64,000 nucleotides of DNA, from NCBI GenBank assembly GCA_036346405.1, contig CM070548.1:94520588-94584587 (forward strand). Direction: 5' to 3'. The notes beneath the pieces were generated by a model. The model had not been told where the DNA came from and did not search any database. It saw only the letters and a list, made by a program, of their open reading frames with translations. The translations under genes and the position numbers were made by a program. The DNA is from Phyllostachys edulis. Taxonomy: Eukaryota; Streptophyta; Magnoliopsida; Poales; Poaceae. Below are positions 25,392 through 35,502 of this stretch, piece after piece (the stretch's first letter is position 1; each line of letters opens with the position of its first letter).

Positions 25392-25854
25392 TGATATGGC
25401 TTAATGTTGGTAACCGAAGATAGTTGCAATTCGCCCTATGTCGACGTGTTTGTCTCAACGAACAGAGGCTCTGAATTGTCTAGTTCCGACTTCAAATCTT
25501 TATTATCCTTCTCAATCAAACCGGCATCCCTTTATATAATAGGGACCTCACCTAACAAAGATTACTAATTATAATGCATCTATATTTGGAATTACAACTG
25601 CCAATCCAAACCAAACTATCTATAGAATACGATACAGACTCAACCAAACTATCTATATACGATACAGACTCTGCTACTGCTATCACTGAACATGGCTGCA
25701 ACCAAGATGTAGATGTGTGCATAGTAGCTTATCACGTGTTGTCGATACCAATCGAACCTAAGCTGCCGACCAAATCGATGTCAAGGATCCAAGATGATGA
25801 ACGATGCGCCAATGGCGTCGTTGATAAGTTTGGCCCACAAATGCGTCCACAACA
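25392..25854 (-). repeat. 5' LTR of the gypsy element (463 bp)
   Basis: The upstream LTR with respect to the minus-strand polyprotein. Ends TG...CA, followed on the right by the second GGAGT copy. The tRNA-type primer site is immediately to its left. It contains the transcription signals of the element. Confidence 0.95.
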
Positions 25855-25945
25855 GGAGTAAATATCAAACAATCATCGGCGAAACGAAGGTGTGAGATCT
25901 AGGGGGCATGAACACCAATTTAACCTAATGCCTCTCTAGTTGCAA

Positions 25946-26826
25946 TTTACAAGACTACAGTGCAATTAGTACTTTAAACATGCTTGTCATGGTGTCGCCT
26001 TAGCGTCCCAACGGTGCGGAGGGGATGCCACAGAGACTCGACGGTGCAGAGGGGACGTCGCGACTCACCTTGGCCATCTCCAACCACCTCACCGTGCTGA
26101 CCGCCGACCCCAGGTACTCCGTCTCCCTCCTTCACTCCCTCCCTCCCGTGGCCTGCGGCCGTATCTCCGTCTCCCTCCCTCCTTCTCGTGGCCTACGGCC
26201 ACTCCCGCGCTCCCGCTATCCCTCATTGCGCCGGCCCGCCGCCACTCCCTCCCTCACGCCGCGCTGCCACTCCCCTACTTCCTCCCTCTGCTAGTCTGCT
26301 TCCTCCTCTACTTCTGCTCGCCTTGAGGACGCCATGGCGTCTCTCAGGCGTCGTGATCACCAAGCACACCGTGACAACCATGACTTTAAACAATAAGCTT
26401 GGTATCCTCACTAGAATCAGACCCCCAAAAAAACAGAGAACATATGAACAACGAGCTTCATAGTCATACTATAACCTTGGCACCCATTCAACTGAATGTT
26501 GCTTTAAATTCTACAATGGAATCGCAAAATAGACTGACAATACAGTGAGACTTCAGGTTCACAAAAGTTGTGATTTTGTCATGACAGAACAAAATCTCAT
26601 TTGTTTCTTTGGGCTCTATCGAACTTCCTAACTCAATGAAAGCTAATAACACGAGCATTGAGCGATACATAAGCAGACTAGATTAACCATCTACCCCTAG
26701 TAATTAATTACCAAAGATGCAAATATACACATTAAATGTGCAATCAGCACATTCAGATCTTAATTGTTTTGCCAACTTGAGGTTGCACCCACGAGATTGC
26801 TTCATGTAACAGACCACTTCGACCAT
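25946..26826. other. Intergenic DNA between the LINE relic and the ROP gene; no gene recognised
   Basis: A GC-rich pyrimidine-biased part (26030-26330, CTCCCTCC words) has open frames on both strands but no domain. From 26400 on the DNA is AT-rich and probably contains the ROP 3' UTR on the minus strand. No repeat boundary was found. Confidence 0.4.
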
Positions 26827-29800
26827 TCAGGATTTGAAGCATAGCATTTTCCTTCCGCAGAAGATGTTCCTGCAATTGTAACACAAGAAATTTAATGTTA
26901 AAAGAAATACAACACACAACAACTAGGAATCTTGCACGCCGCTTCACACATGTGCATTTTGGAGCAAAAACATAACTAACCTCAAAATGGCTTAATGCAT
27001 GGCAAATTGGCAATATCAAGTATACTAAGACTAAATGTAAATCACTTTCAGGGCTAATCCTAGTAAACTATTGCTGTTACATTTGTTTGACAGTACATGT
27101 GTTTGCATATATAGTGGGGAGAGTCGAGATTCACCGATCCTAAATATATTTCAAGCATGTAATTTTGGTCTTGTACATTACAGGTCAAATAGTGGTTGTA
27201 GACAGTGATTCAAAAGGTGTAAAAAAATTCTAGGAATGATCAGAAAATAGCTTTATAATTAGTTATATCAAAAAGAAGATTAGCAATGAAGCAATACTTA
27301 GGAATGATCAGAAAATAGCTTTATAACTAGGTATATCAAAAAGAAGATTGGTAATGAAGCAATACTTACATCATAGAACATCCTCGCCGCGGTTTCTTTT
27401 TCTTCTTTTCTCTTTGTTTAGTTGGAGGCTGGATTACTACCTTGATAGCAGCATCAAAGACTGCTTTGACATTCTACATGTTATTGAAATACACAAAAAG
27501 TAAGATTTTTCAGCAAGTTACAGAATCTAACACTTCAAAGAAAGGCAAAACTACTACAGCAAGGGCACACAATTCTCTTACAGCAACTTTACCTGTTGTG
27601 TCTTTGAACTGCACTCAATGTAATATGTCGCACCAATTTGTTTCCGAAGTTCCTCCCCCTGCAAAGTAGAAATGGCAAAGACAAAATAATTTTTTCAGAA
27701 GCCGGAATGCACTCATCATTTCATCTCTTAAACCTCAAGGTTAAAGATAGCCGAAATTCCAATGCTCTGATTCATCACTAATCAACACAGACAATAGAGA
27801 TATATACCTGTACTGTGGTAACAGGTATCATGCCAGGATGGTCCAACAAGTAGTGCTTGTCTTCACGAAGATCTGTAAGCAACATTATGATTTGCAAATA
27901 TTAAGACCCATTCTTTAACTAAGGAATGTTTTGTCAGATGTTTTTGTTGAAGTATAAGCGAATTGCTTGTCTTTCATCACCAACTCAAGTTTTTTAGTGA
28001 ATTGGTTGGTGCATGCAACTCAATATGGTATCAGAGCCAAGAGGTCTTAAGTTCAAGACCTGGCTGACGTAATTAAGAAAATAATTGTAGCTCATTTCTA
28101 TTCCACGTCTTAGGCCTGAAGGAGCCCATGTTAGTCGCTGGACTCTTGCACTTGGTGATAGCAAGATCCTTACTCTCATCGGGAGGATGACACTTGGAGA
28201 TGGGGCAATTTTTCTTTATGTCTCACATAATGCCATGCCAACCTGAGGGGTTGGAGATACAAATTTATAGGCTGCTAACCAGCCAAGTATATGCTAAGAT
28301 GCTAGTCTAAGATGCTGTCCTAAAAGCAGTCTAAGATGCTGTCCTTGAAGGGCAGCAAAAGCAAACACACAAGACTTATCCAACAAGTACAGAGACTTAT
28401 TCATCATTCTCCCCCTAAGTCTTGTGCGTCGTCTTGTGGGAGAGTTGAACCATCCCGATCCCGGAGCAGAGCTCGAGGAATTTGACCCTCCCAAGAGGCT
28501 TGGTGAAAGCGTGTCCATAAGGCGATCCGTGGTGTTGATGTAGCTTCGCCTTGATCTTGCCTTCATCCAACGACCTCGGATGAAGTGGTACTTCACCCGG
28601 ATGTGCTTGCTCCGTTCATGGAAAACGGGTTCTTTGCGAGCAGGCGGACTTGTTGCCCGCCTGGCGCCACCGCCGGTGTCTCTGCCGAGGAGATCACCAA
28701 GCGATCGAACGAGCAGGCGCTGAGTCGAAGCGGTGGAGGCCGCTATGTACTCGGCCATACCGACAGGCTACCACCGCCGCTTGCTTCGATCGCCCACTAA
28801 CGAGGCACTTGCCGAGGAAGAAGAGAATCCGCTTGTGCTCTTCTTTGGTGTCGATGTCGCTGCGTGGTCATTGTCCGCCATTCGATGAAGTCTTGTGCCA
28901 CGGACACCTCGGGTAGTGCAAGCCGTGGTCGGAGGTGCGCAAGCGTGGCGGAGGATCCGCTTCACGACTTCTTGATGCTCCGTCGTCGCTTGTTGCATGA
29001 ACCGACCGACGTGGCCGACGGCGAACGCCAAGTCCGATCGGCGTGTGGACAAGGTAGCGAAAGTCGCCGCTTAATCTTGCCGCAGACGCGTCGCGTCCGC
29101 CTCCTCCGCCATCTTTGTCGCGGCTCGGCTTGACCTCTCCTCCATAGGAGTGTGGGTGGGTTGCGATCGGCGAGCCCGCCGACTCAACGATGCGCTTGGC
29201 GTGGCGGTCTGGCGAAGGAAATACAGAGCTGTCTGGTGGACCTCGATCCCGTGTAGAAGGAGAGGAGCCCCAAGTCGCTCATCCGAAGGCGGTCTTCATC
29301 TCCGCTTGAACGCCGACCTCGGCCTCCTTGGAGCCGGTGATCCCAAGTCGTCGGCGAGAGGCGCCACCGGCCGAGCGTTCGCCGCTTGCCCGCCCGTGAG
29401 ACCGCGACCTCGTGTGCGCTCTGCTGGAACCCCATTTGCATAAGGGTGGAGTCGACTTAGCGTTCGGGCTCGTGGTGCTGCCGAAGCCGTAGAGGGCCTT
29501 GCGTGGCGGAGGACCTTGCCCTCTTCTTGGGGATGACGAATCCGGCGGCACGACGGACGTAGACCTCCTCCTTCAAGTCGCCAGATTGAGGAAGGCGGAC
29601 TTGGCGTCCATGTGATGGGCGTGCCAACCCTCCCGGCCGCAAGCGCGAGGAGAAGATGAAGCGGACTCCATCGCGCGCGACGGGCGAAGCGTCGTCGAAG
29701 TCGATCCCTCCTCGCCGCATGAAGCCTCGTGCCAAGCGAGCCTTGTGCTTGAGCGATGGCACCGGCTTCATCCCGCTTCAACGAACACCCACTTAAGGGT

Positions 29801-32800
29801 GATCGCGTGGTGGCCGGCAGAAGATCCGCCCGACTCCACGTCCGGTTCCGCTCGGCGGCGTCCATCTCTTGTTTATCGCGACCGCCACGCCGCGTCTCCT
29901 CCCGCCTCGGCAAAAGGCGGGGCTCTCGCCGTCGTCGCGACGCCAAGTCGCGACTCAGCCTGCCGAAATCGTCTTTGCGCCGATCGAGGGAGGCGGCTTC
30001 ATGAGATGTTATCCATAATGCGGTACGCAGCGCAGAGGCTCGCCGTCGTGGTAAGCGTCGACGCGATCCTCGTCGTGGGGCGGTGAATGCGAACTCCACC
30101 GTCTTGTTGCTTCGTCGTGGACCGGCCGTGGGCCGATCCGGTGGTGTGGCACGGTGCGAGAGAGTGGTGGCCGTCTGCGGGAGTGGCCGGTGGTGAAGAG
30201 TGGGCGTGGTGTGCGAAGGTGGTGGAGCACTCATGGGAGCCAGTGGCGAAGCAAGATGTCGAGCTTCGGTGAAGGCGAAGCCGCTAGCTCCCCGCTCTCT
30301 CAAAATGGGCGAGTCGACAACGAAGTCCACAGGAATCGAAGTCGATAAATCGCCCACCGCCTTGTCCCATGTCGGCCTCATGCCGTCGAACACTGGCGCC
30401 ACGCGAGATCTTGGACCTTTGTGTGTCGTGGTCGAGGATCACGGTAGGCCTTCGAGCCCTCGCGAGCCGATGAACACTCCCGAGTGCTCTGCTGTCGTCG
30501 AGCTTGCGAAGTGGCCAAGCTCCTTGGCGAACGCGAGGGAGCCAAGACCCGCAAGTGAAACCGCCGGCTGCGCCCGTGCCAAACCTCGTCGCGGCCCTGT
30601 GTCGAGTGCCTGTAGGCGGCGGCGGTTGAGGATGTAGACGGCCATTGTCACCGCGCCTCTCCCGAAGAAGGCAGATCCATCGCTGCCTTGAGGAGGGCCG
30701 AGCCATCCCATGGCCGTCTGGTTCTTGCCGCTCGGCACGCCGATTCTGCTGCGGAAATTTGTCTGGTATGGAGTAGTGGTATTGAATACCTCATCGGCCT
30801 GACGACGCGAATTCACCGCGTGAATTCGCCGCCGTTATCTGTCTGTGAGAAGACACGCTCTGACGCGCTCTGCCTCGCGGCGACTGCGTCGCGCTTGATG
30901 GCGTCCATGACCTCTCCCTTCCGCCGAGGACCATCACCCACATGTAGCGGGAGAGGTCGCCGACGAGTAGCGAGAAGTAGCGTCGTCTCCGGTGTGGCGG
31001 TGTCACCGAACCACACAAGTCCCCGTGCACGAGCTCGAGCCTCTCCTTGGCTCAAAACTCTTCTTTGGGAAAGAGTCACCCGCCGTCAACACGCAGACGT
31101 CGCAGAAGCGCTCCACATGGTCAAGGGACGGCAGCCTCGCGACCATCTCCGTGCACCGAGCCGCCGGGGCCTCGAAGTGAAAGGTGCCCAAAGCGCTCGT
31201 GTTATCGCCACGCCTCGTCGTCCCGACGAGCGGCGAAACGAAGGGTTGTGCCGCTGCGTGAAGGATGTAGAGTCTATTTGCGCCTCTGGTTACCTTGGCA
31301 AGAAGCGGCGGCGAAGATCCCAAATCCGCGGCACCGTGCTCGATCTCGACATCGCGAGCCGTTCTCGTCCGGTATCCCAAGCTAATGATGGAGTTCTGCA
31401 GATCGGGGATGTAGTAGACGCCGGTGGCGGCTGTGCTTTCGCCAGACACTGGCGGTGAAGATGATGAGCCGAGCGCCTTGATTTTTCGCGGGGCGTCCCA
31501 AACAGCGGAGCCTCGAGCGTTTGAGTCGAGCTCGGAGAAGAACTCCGCCGCCGGTCATGTGGTGGGTGGTGGCGGTGTCGAGCACCGCCCGTCGGTCTTG
31601 TCGTTCTTGGAGCTGTCATCGAGGAGGGCATGTGCTTTTGGCTCGTCAAGGTGGAGGAAGGCCGTGCTGCGGCCGGTGCTGGTGGAGGTAGTTCGATGCT
31701 CGCGTGAGCAATGAACGAGCCGTACCGCCTCCTCCTCGCTTCTGTGACGTGGGCTGGCAGCGTCGTGGTATCGACAATCCTTGGCCCAATGACCAAGCTT
31801 GCCGCGATTGTGGCAAGAGTCGTCTCGTCTTGGCTTTTGCTTGCCGCCAGCCGCATACCTGGCGCCCACGGTCATCACATCGTGGTCGCCGACAATCCTT
31901 GGCCCAATGACCGAGCTTGCCGCGGTTGTAGCAAGAGTTGTCTCGTCTTCGCTTTTGCTTGCCACGCTTGCGGCTTTGTCGTGGAAGAAGGCTCCTTCTT
32001 CTGTCGTCCTTGGCCGTGACCAGCTGCTCCCGAGTGAGGAGGAGCTTCCGCCAATGGTAGCGGGTCCCGAGAGACGCCGTGGCTCATCGCCATCCGCGAC
32101 CTTGAGGCGACCAGCGCCTCCTCGATCGTCATCGTGGAGAGGTCAGCGAGACTCGTCGGCGAGCTATCTGCTTGTACTTTCGTGGACGCGGCGGAAGAGC
32201 TTCTCCACGACTCTCTCTCGCGCCGAGGTGTCGCCGCCAAATCGCACCAACTTCGCAACAGAGTGTTGAGGCGGAGAGCAAAGTCATCAACGTCCTCGCT
32301 TTGGCTTGAAGGCGAGTTCTCCCACTCCGTCGCGTAGTGCACGCAATGTAGACTTGCGGGCGCGGCCGCTGCCGTGCGTCTTTGCGGCGATGGCGTCCCA
32401 AACCTCTTTGGCGATCGCTTGTTGGTAGCGAAGCGCATCTCGGCGGGGCTGCGGCGATGAGAGCATCCAATACCGTCGATCTTGGTCGTAGTCGGCGTCT
32501 CCGTCTGATCAAGATCCCACATATATCGCGCTGAGTCTTACCTCATCGCATGACCCGCTCGGCGTAGTTGGTCTTGGTGAGGTAGGCCACCGCCGCCGGG
32601 GCCGACGTCCTGACGACGACTGGTACTCGTGGTGACCTGATGCGAATCGGGAAAGCCGCGTCGCTGTGAAGGCCGCTTCTCCGTCGACCATCTGCTTATT
32701 CTGCCGTCTTGCGTCTCCTCGAGAGCGCTTGCCGTGCGTCCGCCGTTCTGAAATTGCCGCCGCGCTCGTAGGCGTCTTGCGGTTGCCCATTCGCGCCCTT

Positions 32801-35142
32801 CACTCTCCCACGCCTCCCTCTCCAGTGACTCGAGGTCGCGTCGGCCTTATCATCGGCGAGAGATGGGCCGCTATCGCCTTGTGAACCTCGACCAGAAGCC
32901 GCTGCGACGCTGCATCTCGCCGCTGCCGCCGCTTCCACCTCCGCTTTCCGCTGCCTTGCCGCCTCATTCTTCTTGACGCTTTGCAGCGCTCTTCGCCGCA
33001 GCGGCCTTTGTGTCGCCGCTTCGCTCGCGTTATCGCCATGCCGAGTTAAACTTCTTCTTGCGCCGCGTGCTTTCGAGGCGCATCGAAGGCCGAGATCTGC
33101 GGACATGGCGTGCACGGGAAGCTAACTGCGTGGAGAGAGCCGCTTCTTGGTTGAAACAACTGCTTGCGGGCCGAAGCGAGGTGGAGAAAGGATTGAGCGA
33201 GAGATGCTCAAAGTTGCGTGATAGGCGGCTCGATACCACTTGTTAGTCATTGGACTCTTGCACTTGGTGATAGCAAGATCCTTACTCTCATCGGAGGATG
33301 ACACTTGGAGATGGGGCAATTTTTCTTTATTTCTCACACAATGCCATGCCAACTTTGAGGGTTGGGGATACAAATTTATAGGTCGCTAACTTGACCAAGC
33401 ATATGCTAAGATGCTAGTCTAAGATGTTTGCCCTAAAAGCGTCTAAGATCTTTGTCCTAAAAGCGATCTAAGATGTTGTCCTAAAAGCGATCTAAGATGT
33501 TGTCTCTAAGATCTTTGTCCTTGAAGGGCAGCAAAAGCAAACACACAAGACTTATCCAACAAGTACAGAGACTTATTCATCAGCCTACACGTGAGGGGGA
33601 GTGTTAAAGTATAAGTGAATTGCCTGTCTTTCATCATTAGCTTAAGTTTTTGGATGAATTGGTTGGTGTATGCAACTCAATAGTTTTGTCATACAAGGTA
33701 AGATGATATTAAACCAGGTGTCCATGATAGCATATTAGGGTCAATAATGTCAGCAGTAATTGGATGGTTGCTGACTATTATAAAAATCTTGGTTATGAAC
33801 TTATGATTGATTTTACGAAAAGCAGCTAGTTCAGGGACAGAAAAATTAGGGTTACTGTGCCTCATCAATGGTTCATACTCAATTATAGTCGAGTTTCCTT
33901 ATTGCGTATAAACATGATATTTCATGCAGTTCCAGAAATAACTTTAAAGCTTGCCACATTTAGTAAGCTTCGCTAAAGAGACCAATTTTAGGTCTGTTTC
34001 TTACCAACTATTTGGTCACCAACTACATGGATGATAACCTCTCTACATTACAAGGATTGCTATCAGTGTATTGATAGCCAAACATAATTCCAGAAATGCT
34101 GAGACAAAAGAGATGCAAACCAGATAGTAAGATAAAATGCACAATCATACTACAACCTACCAATCCCACCCACCTATATGCAATTAAGCAAAAAATAAGC
34201 TTTCATTGTCAACATAACTCACCCAGTTTTGTGCCTACCAACACAATGGGCACACCAGGTGCATAATGCTGAAGCTCCGGTATCCACTGAAGGGGTAAAA
34301 AACAAAGAACAAACAATTAATTCTGTTGGTAATTCCAAATAAACAGGAAGTAACCATAAGAACAAGTCAAAGAAACGAAGATGGAACATTGCAACACCTT
34401 CTTCATGACATTCTCATAGCTAGCTCGGCTCACAAGTGAGAAGGCGAGCACGAAAACATCAGCACCGCGGTAGCTTAGAGGCCTCAGTCGGTTGTAATCC
34501 TCTTGCCCTGGAACGGATGTGATCTGTGAGCTCTAAGTTACCAAAAGAATCATCAAAACGAAAAAAATTCATCTACGATGAGTAATTGAGAGGAAGAAAA
34601 ACCTACAATTCACAAGTACATTAGGGCAAACAAAGCAATCAAATCAAGAGCTCAAATTACCAGCAGTATCCCAAAGGCCCAGATTCACCGTGATGCCGTC
34701 AACAACTACGTTTGCGCTGAAATTGTCGAACACTGTAGGAATGTAGTCCTGCCAAGACAAATGCGCGTCACAAATTTGAAAAATTAGAGAAGTAATCGAA
34801 AATTACTCCTAGAATCAAACAAAATAAACCACCAGTACAAGAAAGCGCCCTAAAAAGTAAACTGAGAAAGATCGAACTTTTCCACAACACACAGTCTCCA
34901 AGAAAACAAAATCAGCAAAAGTACTGTTTTTTTACTCGAAATCAAAGCTCCTAACTTCACAAGAAATCGCCCAAGAAAGCCGAGTGTTTGGCACAAGAAC
35001 CGGGTACAAGAAATCGCCCAAGGAAGATTTTGCTTACAGTGGGGAACTTGTTGCTGGTGTAGCAGATGAGCATGCAGGTCTTGCCCACGGCGCCGTCGCC
35101 CACCGTGACGCACTTGATAAACCGGGAAGCGCTGGACGCCAT
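26827..35142 (-). CDS. RAC3-like: Type II ROP/RAC small GTPase, complement(join(26827..26869,27370..27473,27593..27658,27808..27872,34223..34286,34398..34507,34661..34748,35038..35142))
   Basis: A 214-residue plant Rho-type GTPase, a GTP/GDP switch at the plasma membrane in polarity, hormone and defence signalling. Starts [12 protein letters not shown]-loop GDGAVGKT (about residues 13-20); effector loop YIPTVFDNF; switch II WDTAGQEDY; GTKLDL and SSKT nucleotide-binding motifs. Then come a Rho insert region, a polybasic stretch ([17 protein letters not shown]) and the last exon [13 protein letters not shown]. The GC-box cysteines without a CaaX end define type II, membrane-anchored by S-acylation. 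Every junction is GT-AG and phases agree (645 nt in all). Length and sequence agree with rice OsRac3 as known to me. An upstream in-frame GTG at 35148 was not used. Intron 4 (27873-34222) contains nested retroelements. The gene itself shows no break. Confidence 0.97.
27231..27366. repeat. 68-bp tandem duplication in the last ROP intron, abutting the splice donor
   Basis: Copies at 27231-27298 and 27299-27366, differing at about five positions. On the minus strand the inner copy starts within the donor (exon base, then GTAAGTATTGC); the outer copy has CTAAGTATTGC at the matching place, so it does not offer a second donor. Confidence 0.9.
28129..28406 (-). repeat. 3' LTR of the copia element (278 bp)
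   Basis: Shorter than its partner at 33241-33582. It has two copies of a CTAAGATGCTGTCCT word-repeat near 28300-28345 where the partner has about five. Most other differences between the two LTRs lie at CAG or CTG trinucleotides. Confidence 0.93.
28410..33230 (-). pseudogene. Copia gag-pol remnant with many small indels
   Basis: Minus strand. Gag around 32520-31880 ([17 protein letters not shown] and [14 protein letters not shown]). Two related stretches near 31770-31810 and 31890-31935 repeat the region just after gag. Protease/pre-integrase around 31560-31280 ([24 protein letters not shown]). Integrase includes QTDNGGEF near 30820. Reverse transcriptase around 29720-29440 shows [11 protein letters not shown] and [15 protein letters not shown], both interrupted by 1-2 base indels. 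RNase H at about 29050-28690 ([18 protein letters not shown], then [10 protein letters not shown]). Frame changes occur every few tens of codons, so no protein could be made as the sequence stands. Base composition is far more GC-rich than the surrounding ROP intron. Confidence 0.88.
33241..33582 (-). repeat. 5' LTR of the copia element (342 bp)
   Basis: Same ends as the left LTR. An internal array of about 20-bp units (CTAAGAT..TTGTCCTAAAAGCG) near 33415-33525 is expanded relative to the partner. The primer-binding site lies immediately to its left. Confidence 0.93.
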
Positions 35143-35375
35143 GGCCACACCACCCCTCTCCGATTCCCCAGAGCTCGAGAAGGGGAGGAACCGAACGGAA
35201 GAGGGTGCGAGGAGAGGAGACGGGAGGGGAGGGGCGAAGTTCTTGGTGGGGCGTTTGGTGCGTGACTTCTTGGCGAAGTGAAGAGGGTCACATGCTTCTC
35301 ACCACACTAACTACAGAGCAGAGAAGTAGAGGACGAACCCCAGCTCTCATTGTCTTGCTGTCCTGTTGGTGTCAT

Positions 35376-35382
35376 GTTTATA
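35376..35382 (-). promoter_or_regulatory. Candidate TATA box of the ROP gene
   Basis: Minus strand reads GCCTATAAACATG, about 235 bp upstream of the ATG at 35142. The sequence between fits a leader. A better site was not seen in the next 150 bp. Transcript data would decide. Confidence 0.4.
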
Positions 35383-35502
35383 GGCAGCAGCTCCTCTCTA
35401 GGATGGGTCGAAGTAAATTGCAACCCCAGGACCTGGATTATCGTGATATTTCAACAGCCAGCAGGGAAAATTGTAGCATGCATCAAGCCTTCACATATGT
35501 GA

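Larger units (their letters stand above)
20535..25854 (-). mobile_element. Ty3/gypsy chromovirus-type LTR retrotransposon, 5320 bp, inserted in the LINE relic
   Basis: LTRs at 20535-20998 and 25392-25854 in the same orientation, ends TG...CA, flanked by the 5-bp direct repeat GGAGT (20530-20534 and 25855-25859). On the minus strand the primer-binding site TGGTATCAGAGTTG (about 25374-25387) complements initiator Met-tRNA and lies 4 bases inside the 5' LTR. A purine tract (GAGGGTGGAAG) sits just inside the 3' LTR. The gene order protease, RT, RNase H, integrase, chromodomain makes it Ty3/gypsy. Confidence 0.95.
13250..25945 (-). pseudogene. LINE (non-LTR retrotransposon) relic, minus strand, cut into pieces by later insertions
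   Basis: Pieces of one LINE ORF2 in 5' to 3' order on the minus strand. 25860-25945 carries the reverse transcriptase active-site string SHLRFADDCLIF. 20462-20534 continues it (KKGVDRLSRILENYQRG). About 15720-15897 gives GEKYLGLSTMRTKEAFDHV and KKLTSY. 14291-15034 gives GIGFRDI, LCARVLKGKYYPNGDF and a Trp-rich zf-RVT region (RVFWWRVVHEL). 13250-14089 ends with an RNase H-like part (LHAEANACRGG, IVETDS). Removing the gypsy element and one GGAGT copy joins the first two pieces in frame. The CACTA element (TSD ATT) separates the second and third. Frameshifts and stops are frequent, so it is dead. No poly-A tail or 5' end could be placed. Confidence 0.85.
28129..33582 (-). mobile_element. Ty1/copia LTR retrotransposon, 5454 bp, nested in the SMART-like element
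   Basis: LTRs at 28129-28406 and 33241-33582 (TGTTAGTC...TTCATCA). Flanks are GCCCA on the left and GCCTA on the right, a 5-bp duplication with one change. On the minus strand a Met-tRNA-like primer site TGGTATCGAGCC lies just inside the right (5') LTR, and a purine tract (GACTTAGGGGGAGAA) just inside the left (3') LTR. The order gag, protease, integrase, RT, RNase H marks Ty1/copia. Confidence 0.93.
27945..33682 (+). mobile_element. SMART-like small LTR retrotransposon in ROP intron 4, itself split by a copia element
   Basis: 81-bp terminal direct repeats at 27945-28025 and 33602-33682 (TGTTGAAGTATAAGC / TGTTAAAGTATAAGT ... CAACTCAATA), flanked by the 5-bp repeat GTTTT (27940-27944 and 33683-33687). 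A perfect Met-tRNA primer site TGGTATCAGAGCC follows the left LTR directly (28026-28038), and a purine tract GTGAGGGGGAG precedes the right LTR. Without the copia insertion and its target duplication the element is about 285 bp. This size, layout and genic position fit the SMART family described in grasses. It encodes nothing. Confidence 0.9.

Noticed and set aside
20535..25854. Endogenous plant pararetrovirus
   Set aside because: LTRs, TSD, integrase and chromodomain mark a Ty3/gypsy retrotransposon; no movement protein or coat region was seen.
26030..26330. Possible small gene in the CTCCCTCC-rich block
   Set aside because: Low-complexity pyrimidine-rich translation on both strands without a domain.
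28026..28038. tRNA gene at TGGTATCAGAGCC stretches (also near 25380, 33225, 35624, 58380)
   Set aside because: These are retroelement primer-binding sites complementary to tRNA ends; no cloverleaf surrounds them.
29296..30402. Open frame of 368 codons on the minus strand
   Set aside because: A frame of the copia pol region where the real RT and integrase strings lie in other frames; it mixes coding and shadow translation.
35143..35148. Upstream in-frame GTG as ROP start
   Set aside because: GTG is not a normal nuclear start; ATG at 35142 gives the family N-terminus MASSASRF.
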